Positions 1 through 5,796 of a DNA stretch of 5,813 nt are shown piece by piece (the stretch's first letter is position 1; each line of letters begins with the position of its first letter). The stretch comes from Gammaproteobacteria bacterium (GTDB taxonomy: Bacteria; Pseudomonadota; Gammaproteobacteria; Pseudomonadales; Pseudohongiellaceae). The notes under the pieces were generated by a model, which was not told where the DNA came from, searched no databases, and saw only the letters and a list, made by a program, of their open reading frames with translations. Location of the stretch: positions 1 through 5,813 of the forward strand of contig NYWC01000124.1 of the NCBI GenBank assembly GCA_002684935.1, read 5' to 3'. A program made the position numbers and the translations under genes.

Positions 1-337
1 AAGTGCTTCCTGAGTAGTATCCACCAAAATTAATTGAAGCATGATCATCCCCGTCAGCGGGGCTGGCACTGAAATGCAGTAAATCAACTTGAGTGCCCCC
101 GGCTCCTGAGTTTGTTGATGTAACTCTTATCGCGTCTCCACTTCCGTTGATATGCAGAAGAGCTGCGGGAGAAGTGGTACCAATACCTACTTTCTCTGAA
201 CTATCAATTGTAATAGCAGTCGCATCAGCATTGTCATCAATACCAGTTGAAGAAAAGGTTGTAAGCGGGTAAGTAAGATCCGCGGCAACGATAGTGCCTG
301 CGGGTACACCTAATGAGTTGATAGTTGTACGAGCCAT
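1..337 (-). CDS. Fibre-type virion protein, N-terminal part (runs off the window)
   Basis: This is the first 112 residues of a protein that continues beyond position 1. It opens with MARTTINSLGVPAGTIVAAD, then carries ITIDSSEKVGIGTTSPAALL at about residues 47-66, followed by a Gly/Ser/Thr/Asp-rich stretch (SGDAIRV, GGTQVDLLHF, DGDDHASINFGG). The VGIGTTSP...LHI phrase is a recurrent motif in phage tail-fibre and tail-spike proteins, many of which end in a self-cleaving endosialidase-type chaperone; that end would lie outside this window. The start is an ATG whose A is shared with the TAA stop of the preceding gene (TAATG), which suggests translational coupling. Only a weak purine-rich site (AGAAAG) precedes it. 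I infer a structural role at the tail or particle surface. The receptor or ligand cannot be told from the visible part. Confidence 0.7.
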   Translation of the reverse strand, partial: MARTTINSLGVPAGTIVAADLTYPLTTFSSTGIDDNADATAITIDSSEKVGIGTTSPAALLHINGSGDAIRVTSTNSGAGGTQVDLLHFSASPADGDDHASINFGGYYSGST

Positions 338-558
338 TAGATACTTTCTGCCAGCATGAATCCCATAGTTACAACGAGACCTCCTAGAAAAATAATTGCT
401 GCACCTGCTGCATGAAGAATTTTTCCTTCTATTCGAGCAAGAGTTTCATCAATTTCTTCTAAACGATTGAATGTGGTTTTCCAACGCTCTTCGCACTGAG
501 CATCGTGAGTTGCCATAAACAATTCAAGATCGTGAACTTTATCTTCAAGATTCTCCAT
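337..558 (-). CDS. Small coiled-coil protein with C-terminal membrane segment (XhlA/holin-accessory-like)
   Basis: This 73-residue protein has a charged, helical N-terminal half (residues 1-46, acidic and basic residues in a heptad-like pattern, including HDAQCEERW at 18-26 and RLEEIDETLARIEGKI at 32-47). One hydrophobic helix follows at about 48-70 (AAGAAIIFLGGLVVTMGFML). It has no signal peptide. This layout matches the XhlA-type haemolysin/holin-accessory family and the small marine-phage proteins with an H-x-x-x-C-x-E-R-W-K signature; that match is from memory of the family. In phages such proteins act at the inner membrane, usually with a holin and lysin. The gene overlaps the end of the upstream terminase-like gene by 14 bases and touches the next gene at TAATG, so it should be co-transcribed with both. 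No strong ribosome binding site is visible. Direct evidence of a lysis role is lacking because no lysin lies in the window. Confidence 0.62.
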   Translation of the reverse strand: MENLEDKVHDLELFMATHDAQCEERWKTTFNRLEEIDETLARIEGKILHAAGAAIIFLGGLVVTMGFMLAESI

Positions 559-1006
559 TTAACAATTTGTCCATCAACTTTCCATAGTTGCCTTGGCCAA
601 AGGGAAGACTACCATCATTTATTTGCACATTATTTTGAGTACGAATACTGGTAGTTGCTTTCTCTGCGTCCGTCTGAGCCTTGATCTCATCCATTCTCAT
701 CTTGTGAGCCATCTGTAACAAGTCTGCCAAATCTTTGTTGGAGTACATACCTGTCTCCTGAGCCTCTTCAAGTTTGGATTGTATCATCTCGTCTAAGGCT
801 GTGGCAATATTATTTTTATTGCGAAACCCCATATCAAGATATACTGTGTCAATATACTTTTTAACTTCACGTTTATTTAAAGCTTCTACAACTCTGTTTT
901 CAGAAACCTGGAGATGTTGGCAGACACCGCGAATATTCCCGAACTGCAAATATGAATTTGCAATTTCAAGTCCTTCTGGAGAAATTGTAGTTACTTCTTT
1001 ACTCAT
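545..1006 (-). CDS. terS: Probable terminase small subunit
   Basis: This 153-residue protein is likely the DNA-recognition subunit of the packaging motor, which binds phage DNA and hands it to the large terminase. Residues about 10-52 look like a helix-turn-helix unit (PEGLEIANSYL, then GNIRGVCQHLQVSENRVVEAL). Residues 60-112 are a charged helical stretch suited to oligomerisation (LDEMIQSKLEEAQE, then DLADLLQMAHKMRMDEIKAQ). The tail holds NNVQIND and FGQGNYGKLMDKLL (136-149), an ending I associate with small terminase subunits of marine phages. The length fits the family. The large subunit is not in the window, so the call rests on sequence character and context. The ATG is the only sensible start, because the next in-frame Met is residue 59. 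It has no Shine-Dalgarno and sits about one base after the predicted transcription start. A different HTH protein, such as a late regulator, is the main alternative. Confidence 0.66.
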   Translation of the reverse strand: MSKEVTTISPEGLEIANSYLQFGNIRGVCQHLQVSENRVVEALNKREVKKYIDTVYLDMGFRNKNNIATALDEMIQSKLEEAQETGMYSNKDLADLLQMAHKMRMDEIKAQTDAEKATTSIRTQNNVQINDGSLPFGQGNYGKLMDKLLNGES

Positions 1007-1013
1007 AATGTGT

Positions 1014-1042
1014 ATTCTACCGTAAGAAGGTTAAAATGTCAA
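1014..1042 (-). promoter_or_regulatory. Sigma70-type promoter for the terminase-like operon
   Basis: On the minus strand, TTGACA lies at 1042-1037 and TAGAAT at 1019-1014, separated by 17 bases. The -35 box is perfect and the -10 box is 5 of 6. The predicted start of transcription is at about 1007, immediately before the ATG at 1006. It sits in the only gap of this part of the window (1007-1062). That gap shows no hairpin and T-run terminator, so upstream transcripts probably read through as well. Confidence 0.72.
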
Positions 1043-1062
1043 GAATTAATTTTGGAGTGGTA

Positions 1063-1545
1063 TTACTGAGGAGGGAGTGGCCAAGTTATATCATCTGGAC
1101 TTACTGCCCCTGAATATTCTTCGGGGACATTTCTCAATGCATTACGATAGGATTGCCATGCTAATACTTCATGAGTAGCTAGGGCAACATCTTTTACCTG
1201 AGTCCAGTCACATTCTTGTAATTTTTGAAGCCTAAGGCGTCTAATATCCTTCCATAAGTTTTCAGAACTAAGCTCCCATGCAAAGTTAACAGCATTCCAC
1301 ATATAATAATTATTAGGCCTACGACCCCTATGATGCCACGCATTCTCTTTTCGGTACCATTCTTCTAAAATCTCGTTGGCATCTTTTCCTGTCCAGTTTT
1401 CTTCATCTATCCAGAACCTTTCTTGGGGCGGATCAGAGTTTTCTATAGGGCCTTCATCGGGCCAGTTTCCTCCGCCGCAAAAGTCAATGCTTTCTATTTC
1501 ACCTGTGGATACTTTTACTGTTGCTACATAATTGATTGTTGTCAT
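1063..1545 (-). CDS. Phage tail-assembly-chaperone-like protein
   Basis: This is a 160-residue, Trp-rich protein. Residues about 100-159 (KDIRRLRLQKLQECDWTQ onward, then AWQSYRNALRNVPE and DDITWPLPP at the end) follow the pattern of the Phage_tail_APC type domain: R..R...L..CDWTQ, a W..YR.ALR..P helix, and a final W-P-P. Proteins with this C-terminal domain are commonly encoded just after tail-fibre genes and are thought to help fibre or tail assembly. The first 95 residues are less familiar. They begin with a beta-rich stretch naming features of the particle-associated class (YVATVKVSTGEIESI) and continue through several Trp/Asn-rich segments (FWIDEENW, NNYYMWNAVNFAW). The ATG overlaps the upstream TGA in an ATGA arrangement, and a clear GGAG site sits 8 bases upstream, so translation is probably coupled. 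The domain call is good; its actual client is inferred to be the fibre proteins next door. Confidence 0.72.
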   Translation of the reverse strand: MTTINYVATVKVSTGEIESIDFCGGGNWPDEGPIENSDPPQERFWIDEENWTGKDANEILEEWYRKENAWHHRGRRPNNYYMWNAVNFAWELSSENLWKDIRRLRLQKLQECDWTQVKDVALATHEVLAWQSYRNALRNVPEEYSGAVSPDDITWPLPPQ

Positions 1546-2198
1546 GATTTTATCTCCGAAATAAGTGACTGCCCAAAAAGAGGTAAAGGTGCTTTTCCCC
1601 CGCCCCCTAAAAATCCTACGGTAACGGCCGAGTTAAATGTAATATTAGTACTATTAAATATGTAAGAATTAATAGCATCGCTGTTAGCGGAAGAGAAGAA
1701 CATAAAAATAACACTTACATATTTATCTGATGTAGTACCCGAATATATTACTGAATCATGCCAAGTACCTTGAATATTACTACCGCTGCCATATCCAGGA
1801 TTAGCTGTCCCTACAATATTCATAGCATTAACAGTACTTCGAGTGGAAAATGTAGTATTGGTACCCGAAGAATCATATACTTCAAGACCATAGGCCGTTC
1901 CAGTAGCTATATTAGTTGCTGAACTACTTTTTCTTGCTTTAAAATACTTGGTTGCCTGCTGTACTACAAGTGACCCATTCTGATTATTGGTACCACTATA
2001 AGTAACATTTCCGCGTAAGTTGCCCGTGGAGGCAGAAGGTCTCAGAAATAAAAACTCCTCTTGCAAATTCCATGTTATTGTACTGTTGACGGCAGCAATA
2101 GTAATATCACCCTTTTCAATGGCCAAGGTGTCTCCTACAACGCGACTATCAAATAGTAGCTGCCCATTCGCACCATAAAATTCTAATCCATATGCCAT
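1542..2198 (-). CDS. Virion/tail-associated protein with two YGLE modules
   Basis: This 218-residue protein is mostly beta-strand, Ser/Thr/Asn/Gly-rich, with no signal peptide or clear membrane helix. It is made of two related halves: AYGLEFYGANGQLLFDSR at residue 2 and AYGLEVYDSSGTNTTFSTR at residue 102. Each half is followed by about 80-100 residues with Ile/Val/Phe-rich strands. The second half ends in a glycine-rich stretch (GFLGGGGKAPLP, about 195-206). The same opening recurs in the last 100 residues of the upstream fibre protein. Short phage proteins opening YGL-x-V/F-x-N-x-x-G-x-x-x-x-DS are often found beside tail-fibre genes, but no function is established that I can name. A good AAGG site at 2210-2207 sits 8 bases before the ATG, and only 2 bases separate it from the fibre stop. 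I infer a tip, baseplate or fibre-associated structural part; an adhesin role is speculative. Confidence 0.66.
   Translation of the reverse strand: MAYGLEFYGANGQLLFDSRVVGDTLAIEKGDITIAAVNSTITWNLQEEFLFLRPSASTGNLRGNVTYSGTNNQNGSLVVQQATKYFKARKSSSATNIATGTAYGLEVYDSSGTNTTFSTRSTVNAMNIVGTANPGYGSGSNIQGTWHDSVIYSGTTSDKYVSVIFMFFSSANSDAINSYIFNSTNITFNSAVTVGFLGGGGKAPLPLFGQSLISEIKS
1554..1557 (-). promoter_or_regulatory. Ribosome binding site GGAG for the tail-assembly-chaperone-like gene
   Basis: GGAG on the minus strand lies 8 bases before the ATG at 1545 and inside the last codons of the upstream gene. It is the clearest Shine-Dalgarno in the window. It fixes the start and fits re-initiation at the ATGA overlap. 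Confidence 0.7.
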
Positions 2199-2200
2199 TA

Positions 2201-4627
2201 TTAGTACCTTATTAAATACAGTTGGCCTGTACTTGTTTGCGTAGCGCCACTATACGGGTATAGTACCACTCCCTGTTGTTGTGCAGTTCTTCTTATAAAA
2301 TAGGGGATACCAAAATACTGACTGCCCGAATTAAATACTATAGAGGTTTGAGTAGCGTTAGAGCAATCAAAAGTAGCAAATTTAATCTGCCCACTGTTGC
2401 TTGGGGCAATACTATAAGGGATAGTTGATACAATTGTTCCTATTTTTGAAGTGCTATCAATTATTGTACTTGTTCCTTGTTGATTTTTTATTTCTAACCC
2501 GTATTGAAAAGCACCCCCTCCTCCAGTTTGCTGACCTTGTTGTCCAGAGCTGGCTGTTGTAACTACCCACGTTCCTCTATTAAGATTGTTAGCTTTTAAG
2601 GTTGCCGTATATGCAGTACCCGTCGAAGAACCTGTTTGTAGTCTTACATATCCTGTTTGGTTTAAAGATCTTTGTATGCCTTGAGCTCCTGTAACCCAAG
2701 TGCTATTATTTGTAGAAAGCTGTACAGAAGCACCCGAAGAAGCCGTTGCTGTCCAGGGAATTTGATAGCCGCTAGTTACTCCTGTAGTTTGCCAACTATC
2801 TACGTATTGGACACTGGTTTGGGCAGAATTAATATCTGTAAGCTGACTATCAATATTGTCAGGATCTGTGTCTACATTGCTTCTTGTTATTGTGAAAGAA
2901 TCTCCGGTATTTACCCAATAATTATCTCTATCTCCTGTTATAACACGGGCTTGACAAAAATAAGTATAAGTACTTCCTGTGGGGGGTAGTTCGTTTTCAC
3001 TATAACTTAGCGTGAAGTCCTGGGAGCCACCATTAGCAGTACTTGCCCATTTAGGTACATCACTTGTAAATAACCTATACTGTGTACCGGAAGTATCATC
3101 GGTAAGCTGAACAGTGACGTTGGACGTAGAGCTAGCAGTTATCGTGGTAGAGCTAGGGACTAACCCGATGTTAGTATCAGGGTTTTCTACAATATAACTA
3201 CTTCCTGTGTACGTCATTGTGGTACTATTCGTTATATTTGAGCCCCCTACAGAAGTAGGGTTAAGAACTGCCCAAATATAAACTCTATCACCGGAACCCT
3301 CTGCAGGTATATTACTAATACTACTACTACCGCTTGAGGTGCCGTTCAAAGTTCTAGTACTTGCAGTAGTAAAAGTTCTTCCTATATGACTTAGGTTACT
3401 ATAAGTTGTTGTAGAGCCTTGAGAGCTTCCTGATGTATAAGATGCATAATATAAAGTATCAGCGCCGCAACCAGTAAGCTGGTGCTGATAGCTTGAAGTG
3501 CTGCCTGTTAAAACAACTGTTGTATTATCAGCCACTGTAGTTAAAGCATTTCCGTTGCTTACATATCTTTGAGGAGAATTATAATTGCTTATTCCAATAC
3601 CTAACTCTAAGGTTCCTAAAGGGGCTACATAAAGGGATACGGAAGAACTATACGCTCCCGAAGTGTTAGTGGCCTGAGAAGCCCAATAGTACCTAGTTGT
3701 ACCTCTAGTATGCGAAAATTGACTGCTAGTTTGCCAGCCGGAAGTAGGTACAGAGTTTGAAGCACTTTGTGCATACTTTAGTGTTCCTCCACTACCGTTA
3801 GAAGACAAATTAACTGTAGCTGTAACGGTGGAGTTACTTGCATTATTATGTGTAACAGAAGAAATAACTGGAGCAGTGTAAGAAGGGGCCGCTCCCGTCC
3901 AAATTCGAAGCTCATCATCTTGAGAGTTTCCTGGAGCAGTTAAAGTCCACTTATATCTTACTTTAGTATTATAGCTAGAGGAAGACAATACTCTATATCG
4001 TAATACATCTCCATTGTAAACAGTTCTGTTAGCACTTCCGAAATAGTCTCCATTTACACTATGTTGACCGCTTGTTGCGGACCCTTCCGTAAGAGCAACT
4101 GAAAGAGTCGCAGCGACTCCTGCAGATAGTCCAGTAACAGTGTTTGTACCTACTGAAGTAGCAGAGGCTGTTCCTCCTGGAACTGCATAATAATACGTGC
4201 CGAGAGCCGCATTATTTTTCCAGCCGCCTACTTCAATATCATCTACAGTATTATCTACTATATTTACTTTAACTCTTGCTCTATACCCTACACTGCTACC
4301 TCCATTAGCGGGACCGCACCATATAGATATAAACCCAGTTGAAGTAACATTCGCACAGGTAACAATTATTGGATTATTAGTAACACTAAGGGTTGAAAAA
4401 CCCGAGAGAGTGCCTCCGGTACCTGTATTCCCGCTGGGCGCATAACCATAATTCGCTGTACCTCCCCCTGTACCGGAAGTATTACCGCTTCGAAGAGTTA
4501 TAAGTATAGTATCCCCGGATGCTGCATTTACCTCGTCAAAGCCATTGGAACCTGCTGTAGCACTAGGATAGCTTCCTGAAAAAGAAGATAACCTCTGTAG
4601 AATTACACTTGCAGCTACATTTGCCAT
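2201..4627 (-). CDS. Large multidomain tail-fibre or virion surface protein
   Basis: This 808-residue protein is strongly Ser/Thr/Gly/Asn-rich, with only about ten Lys and five Cys, and is built of beta-sandwich-like segments. Residues 1-130 form an N-terminal block that may attach to the particle. Residues about 150-245 (NTVTGLSAGVAATLSV, HSVNGDYFGS, YNGDVLRYRVLSSSSYNT) resemble a module common in bacterial and phage surface proteins. Residues 252-336 look FN3/Ig-like (APVISSVTH to SGAYSSSVSLYV). Residues 337-480 and 484-582 are two further beta segments. Residues 587-692 (DTDPDNIDSQLTDINSAQT onward) look like a second copy of the 150-245 type. A Gln/Gly linker (SSGQQGQQTGGGG) leads to a C-terminal YGLE module at 709-808. 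The ATG follows a GAG site 6 bases upstream and lies 3 bases after the previous stop. It probably decorates the particle or binds the host surface; the receptor is unknown. No endosialidase-type chaperone or lectin motif is visible. Confidence 0.72.
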   Translation of the reverse strand: MANVAASVILQRLSSFSGSYPSATAGSNGFDEVNAASGDTILITLRSGNTSGTGGGTANYGYAPSGNTGTGGTLSGFSTLSVTNNPIIVTCANVTSTGFISIWCGPANGGSSVGYRARVKVNIVDNTVDDIEVGGWKNNAALGTYYYAVPGGTASATSVGTNTVTGLSAGVAATLSVALTEGSATSGQHSVNGDYFGSANRTVYNGDVLRYRVLSSSSYNTKVRYKWTLTAPGNSQDDELRIWTGAAPSYTAPVISSVTHNNASNSTVTATVNLSSNGSGGTLKYAQSASNSVPTSGWQTSSQFSHTRGTTRYYWASQATNTSGAYSSSVSLYVAPLGTLELGIGISNYNSPQRYVSNGNALTTVADNTTVVLTGSTSSYQHQLTGCGADTLYYASYTSGSSQGSTTTYSNLSHIGRTFTTASTRTLNGTSSGSSSISNIPAEGSGDRVYIWAVLNPTSVGGSNITNSTTMTYTGSSYIVENPDTNIGLVPSSTTITASSTSNVTVQLTDDTSGTQYRLFTSDVPKWASTANGGSQDFTLSYSENELPPTGSTYTYFCQARVITGDRDNYWVNTGDSFTITRSNVDTDPDNIDSQLTDINSAQTSVQYVDSWQTTGVTSGYQIPWTATASSGASVQLSTNNSTWVTGAQGIQRSLNQTGYVRLQTGSSTGTAYTATLKANNLNRGTWVVTTASSGQQGQQTGGGGAFQYGLEIKNQQGTSTIIDSTSKIGTIVSTIPYSIAPSNSGQIKFATFDCSNATQTSIVFNSGSQYFGIPYFIRRTAQQQGVVLYPYSGATQTSTGQLYLIRY

Positions 4628-4630
4628 AAG

Positions 4631-4930
4631 TTACTCTGAGCTTTTCCAAGGTAGGCTATCTCCGTAGGTTAGAGTACCTGTTTCACCCGCTAAGTACGCT
4701 TCTGCTGCTGCAGTATCATTATAAGTATCCTGCATCTCCCACGCCCATGCTTCTGTTAAGTCTTGCAAAGGAATAAAAGTCTCGCCCTCTCCTGGACTGG
4801 GTATTTCGAATTGATATGTAAGTTGAAGTCCTGCCGTATTTATTCCAGTTACTCTAATTGCTACCACCTTTTTAGGATAGTCTTCTAACTCATCATTCCA
4901 TACTAAACCGTCTATTGACCAAGTTACCAT
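4631..4930 (-). CDS. Small acidic phage protein of unknown function
   Basis: This is a 99-residue acidic protein. Residues 1-45 look like beta strands (MVTWSIDGLVWNDELEDY, VVAIRVTGI, LQLTYQFEIP). After a Pro/Gly turn (SPGEGETF), residues 53-85 contain IPLQDLTEAWAWEMQD and an Ala/Glu-rich helix (TAAAEAYLAGET). This order of beta-rich front, then F-x-P/I-x-x-DLTE, then a helix, is typical of small phage proteins lying next to tail-fibre genes (a DUF7936-like family). I recall the pattern but cannot confirm membership. It has no signal peptide or membrane segment. It lies 4 bases after the upstream membrane-peptide gene and 3 bases before the fibre gene, so it is part of that operon. Only a G-rich site (GGGG, 7 bases before ATG) precedes it. 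Its role is unknown; an assembly or minor virion role is a guess from position. Confidence 0.55.
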   Translation of the reverse strand: MVTWSIDGLVWNDELEDYPKKVVAIRVTGINTAGLQLTYQFEIPSPGEGETFIPLQDLTEAWAWEMQDTYNDTAAAEAYLAGETGTLTYGDSLPWKSSE

Positions 4931-4934
4931 ACTT

Positions 4935-5039
4935 TTACCCCGCTATCTCTGCCCAGACACACAAAAGCACCACGATAAGTAGTGCCCAAGAATATTCTTT
5001 TTGAAAAAAATTTTTAACCCCATTTATCAGCCATTGCAT
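4935..5039 (-). CDS. 34-residue single-span membrane peptide
   Basis: From the ATG at 5039 this encodes a 34-residue peptide. A basic/aromatic N-terminal part (MQWLINGVKNFFQKEYSW) is followed by one hydrophobic helix at about residues 18-31 (WALLIVVLLCVWAEIAG). The reading frame stays open upstream to an ATG at 5117 (60 residues), but that form would overlap the methyltransferase-like gene by 104 bases. The shorter start overlaps it by 26 bases and has GGGA 7 bases upstream. A GGGG also lies before the longer start, so it is not excluded. One membrane span and small size fit a holin-like or other inner-membrane phage peptide. Nothing identifies the function, and no lysin is adjacent. Confidence 0.45.
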   Translation of the reverse strand: MQWLINGVKNFFQKEYSWALLIVVLLCVWAEIAG

Positions 5040-5625
5040 TAGCAATTCCCATGTATGTAAGCGAACGCTCTTTAGCTCGATTGGGGGTATTAGGAGTATT
5101 ATCTCGCCCACAATCATACTGGTTACCCCATCTCTGATACTTGCGTCCAGAAGGAGATTCTATAACCCGTGGCGGAATACTGTCGGTAGGTTCAAGTTTA
5201 GCCAAGCCCCTCATCCATAGCCCTGTCTTTTTGCTAGCATCATCTCCAAACATATAGGGATGGACATATTGGGGCTTGGGCATAAACTTGAGTCGAGTAT
5301 TGATACAACCGACTGGATTCTCAATAGCCACTTTTGGTATTGGTGCCTTCCAAAGGGTCGTAATAAACTCTAGCGCGTCTTCCGTTAATAATGCTCGCTC
5401 TGGTCTTTTCTTATTCCAGTGTAAGCCAGAAGATGCTAAATAAGTACAGGGAGGATGAGCAATCATCAAATCCCAGTTATCTTCTAATATGTCGAGGACA
5501 TTGCCTTCGTAATGAGGCCCTTCACTTTCTGTCGGTAATATATCACACGACATAGCGAAATGCCCACGAGCAGTAAATGCGTCTCGTACTCTTCCCGAAT
5601 ATTCACAAGCTACTAGTACTCTCAT
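5014..5625 (-). CDS. C5-cytosine-methyltransferase-like protein (compact)
   Basis: This 203-residue protein has the core signature of SAM-dependent C5-cytosine methyltransferases. There is an N-terminal SAM-binding-type stretch (MRVLVACEYSGRVRDAF, residues 1-17), with CDIL at 27-30. HPPCTYLASSGLHW at 57-70 is the counterpart of motif IV, with Cys60 as the possible nucleophile. IENPVG at 101-106 is the counterpart of motif VI. The C-terminal end (RAKERSLTYMGIANAMADKWG) resembles the ends of a large phage family often labelled DNA methyltransferase or hypothetical. Classical enzymes such as M.HhaI are about 330 residues with a separate target-recognition domain, and there is little room for one here. 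It could methylate phage DNA to evade restriction, or act on another pyrimidine substrate. It follows a perfect promoter, with GAG 8 bases before the ATG. Confidence is high for the family, moderate for activity. Confidence 0.72.
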   Translation of the reverse strand: MRVLVACEYSGRVRDAFTARGHFAMSCDILPTESEGPHYEGNVLDILEDNWDLMIAHPPCTYLASSGLHWNKKRPERALLTEDALEFITTLWKAPIPKVAIENPVGCINTRLKFMPKPQYVHPYMFGDDASKKTGLWMRGLAKLEPTDSIPPRVIESPSGRKYQRWGNQYDCGRDNTPNTPNRAKERSLTYMGIANAMADKWG

Positions 5626-5651
5626 CTGTTATTCTCAAATTTCAAGAGTAT

Positions 5652-5681
5652 ATTATAGCCTCATACTACCTTGAATGTCAA
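5652..5681 (-). promoter_or_regulatory. Consensus sigma70 promoter before the methyltransferase-like gene
   Basis: On the minus strand, TTGACA lies at 5681-5676 and TATAAT at 5657-5652, with an 18-base spacer; both hexamers are perfect. Transcription should begin near 5645, giving a leader of about 20 bases before the ATG at 5625. A 13-base dyad, CTTGA-CAT-TCAAG (5682-5670), overlaps the -35 box. No terminator hairpin is seen between here and the preceding small gene. Nothing downstream on this strand is interrupted until the second promoter at 1042. Confidence 0.78.
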
Positions 5682-5697
5682 GAACTATTTTTTGAAG

Positions 5698-5796
5698 CTA
5701 TAGTAATAAAAGCCCTATAACAAATCCAATATTAAGTCCGATAGAACAAATAAGAATAAAATCGCGTGTAAAAGTCTTTTCAATATATTCAGTCAT
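5698..5796 (-). CDS. Candidate 32-residue membrane peptide
   Basis: An ATG at 5796 opens a 32-residue frame closed by TAG at 5698. The front is short and charged (MTEYIEKTFTRD). The rest is one hydrophobic helix (FILICSIGLNIGFVIGLLLL). An in-frame TAA lies two codons before the ATG, so it cannot start earlier. No Shine-Dalgarno is visible, which weakens the call; coupling to a preceding gene beyond the window edge is possible. It ends 17 bases before the perfect promoter of the next gene. Function is unknown; a small phage inner-membrane peptide is the most that can be said, and chance is a real alternative. Confidence 0.42.
   Translation of the reverse strand: MTEYIEKTFTRDFILICSIGLNIGFVIGLLLL

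Noticed and set aside
774..1025. Plus-strand open frame of 83 residues
   Set aside because: It lies wholly opposite the terminase-like gene and its promoter, has no recognisable features, and all supported genes run on the minus strand.
1007..1062. Terminator between the tail-chaperone-like and terminase-like genes
   Set aside because: No GC-rich stem followed by a T-run is present on the minus strand; the gap is filled by the promoter.
1423..1665. Plus-strand open frame of 80 residues
   Set aside because: It is the complement of the tail-chaperone-like and YGLE genes, with biased Cys/Phe/Tyr composition typical of an antisense shadow.
2672..2989. Plus-strand open frame of 105 residues
   Set aside because: It is antisense to the fibre gene. 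Its Cys- and Ser-rich composition follows from the Thr/Ala codons on the other strand.
4197..4445. Plus-strand open frame of 82 residues
   Set aside because: It is antisense to the fibre gene; its Leu/Pro-rich composition mirrors the Gly/Thr codons there and no start signal is present.
2201..4627. Apparent excess of GTAC
   Set aside because: It is explained by Ser-Thr and Gly-Thr codon pairs (AGT ACT, GGT ACT) in a Ser/Thr/Gly-rich protein, so no restriction or regulatory meaning is needed.
1542..4627. Diversity-generating retroelement acting on the fibre or YGLE gene
   Set aside because: No reverse transcriptase, no near-identical template/variable repeat pair, and no lectin-type C-terminal end are visible.
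4988..4999. 12-base palindrome AAGAATATTCTT
   Set aside because: It lies inside the membrane-peptide gene, is very AT-rich, has no second copy, and no loop or T-run suited to a terminator.
5005..5020. A and T runs at the end of the methyltransferase-like gene, considered as a frameshift site fusing it to the membrane peptide
   Set aside because: The runs lie at and after the stop codon, the frame change needed does not fit a usual -1 slippery heptamer, and the membrane peptide has its own ATG with a GGGA site.
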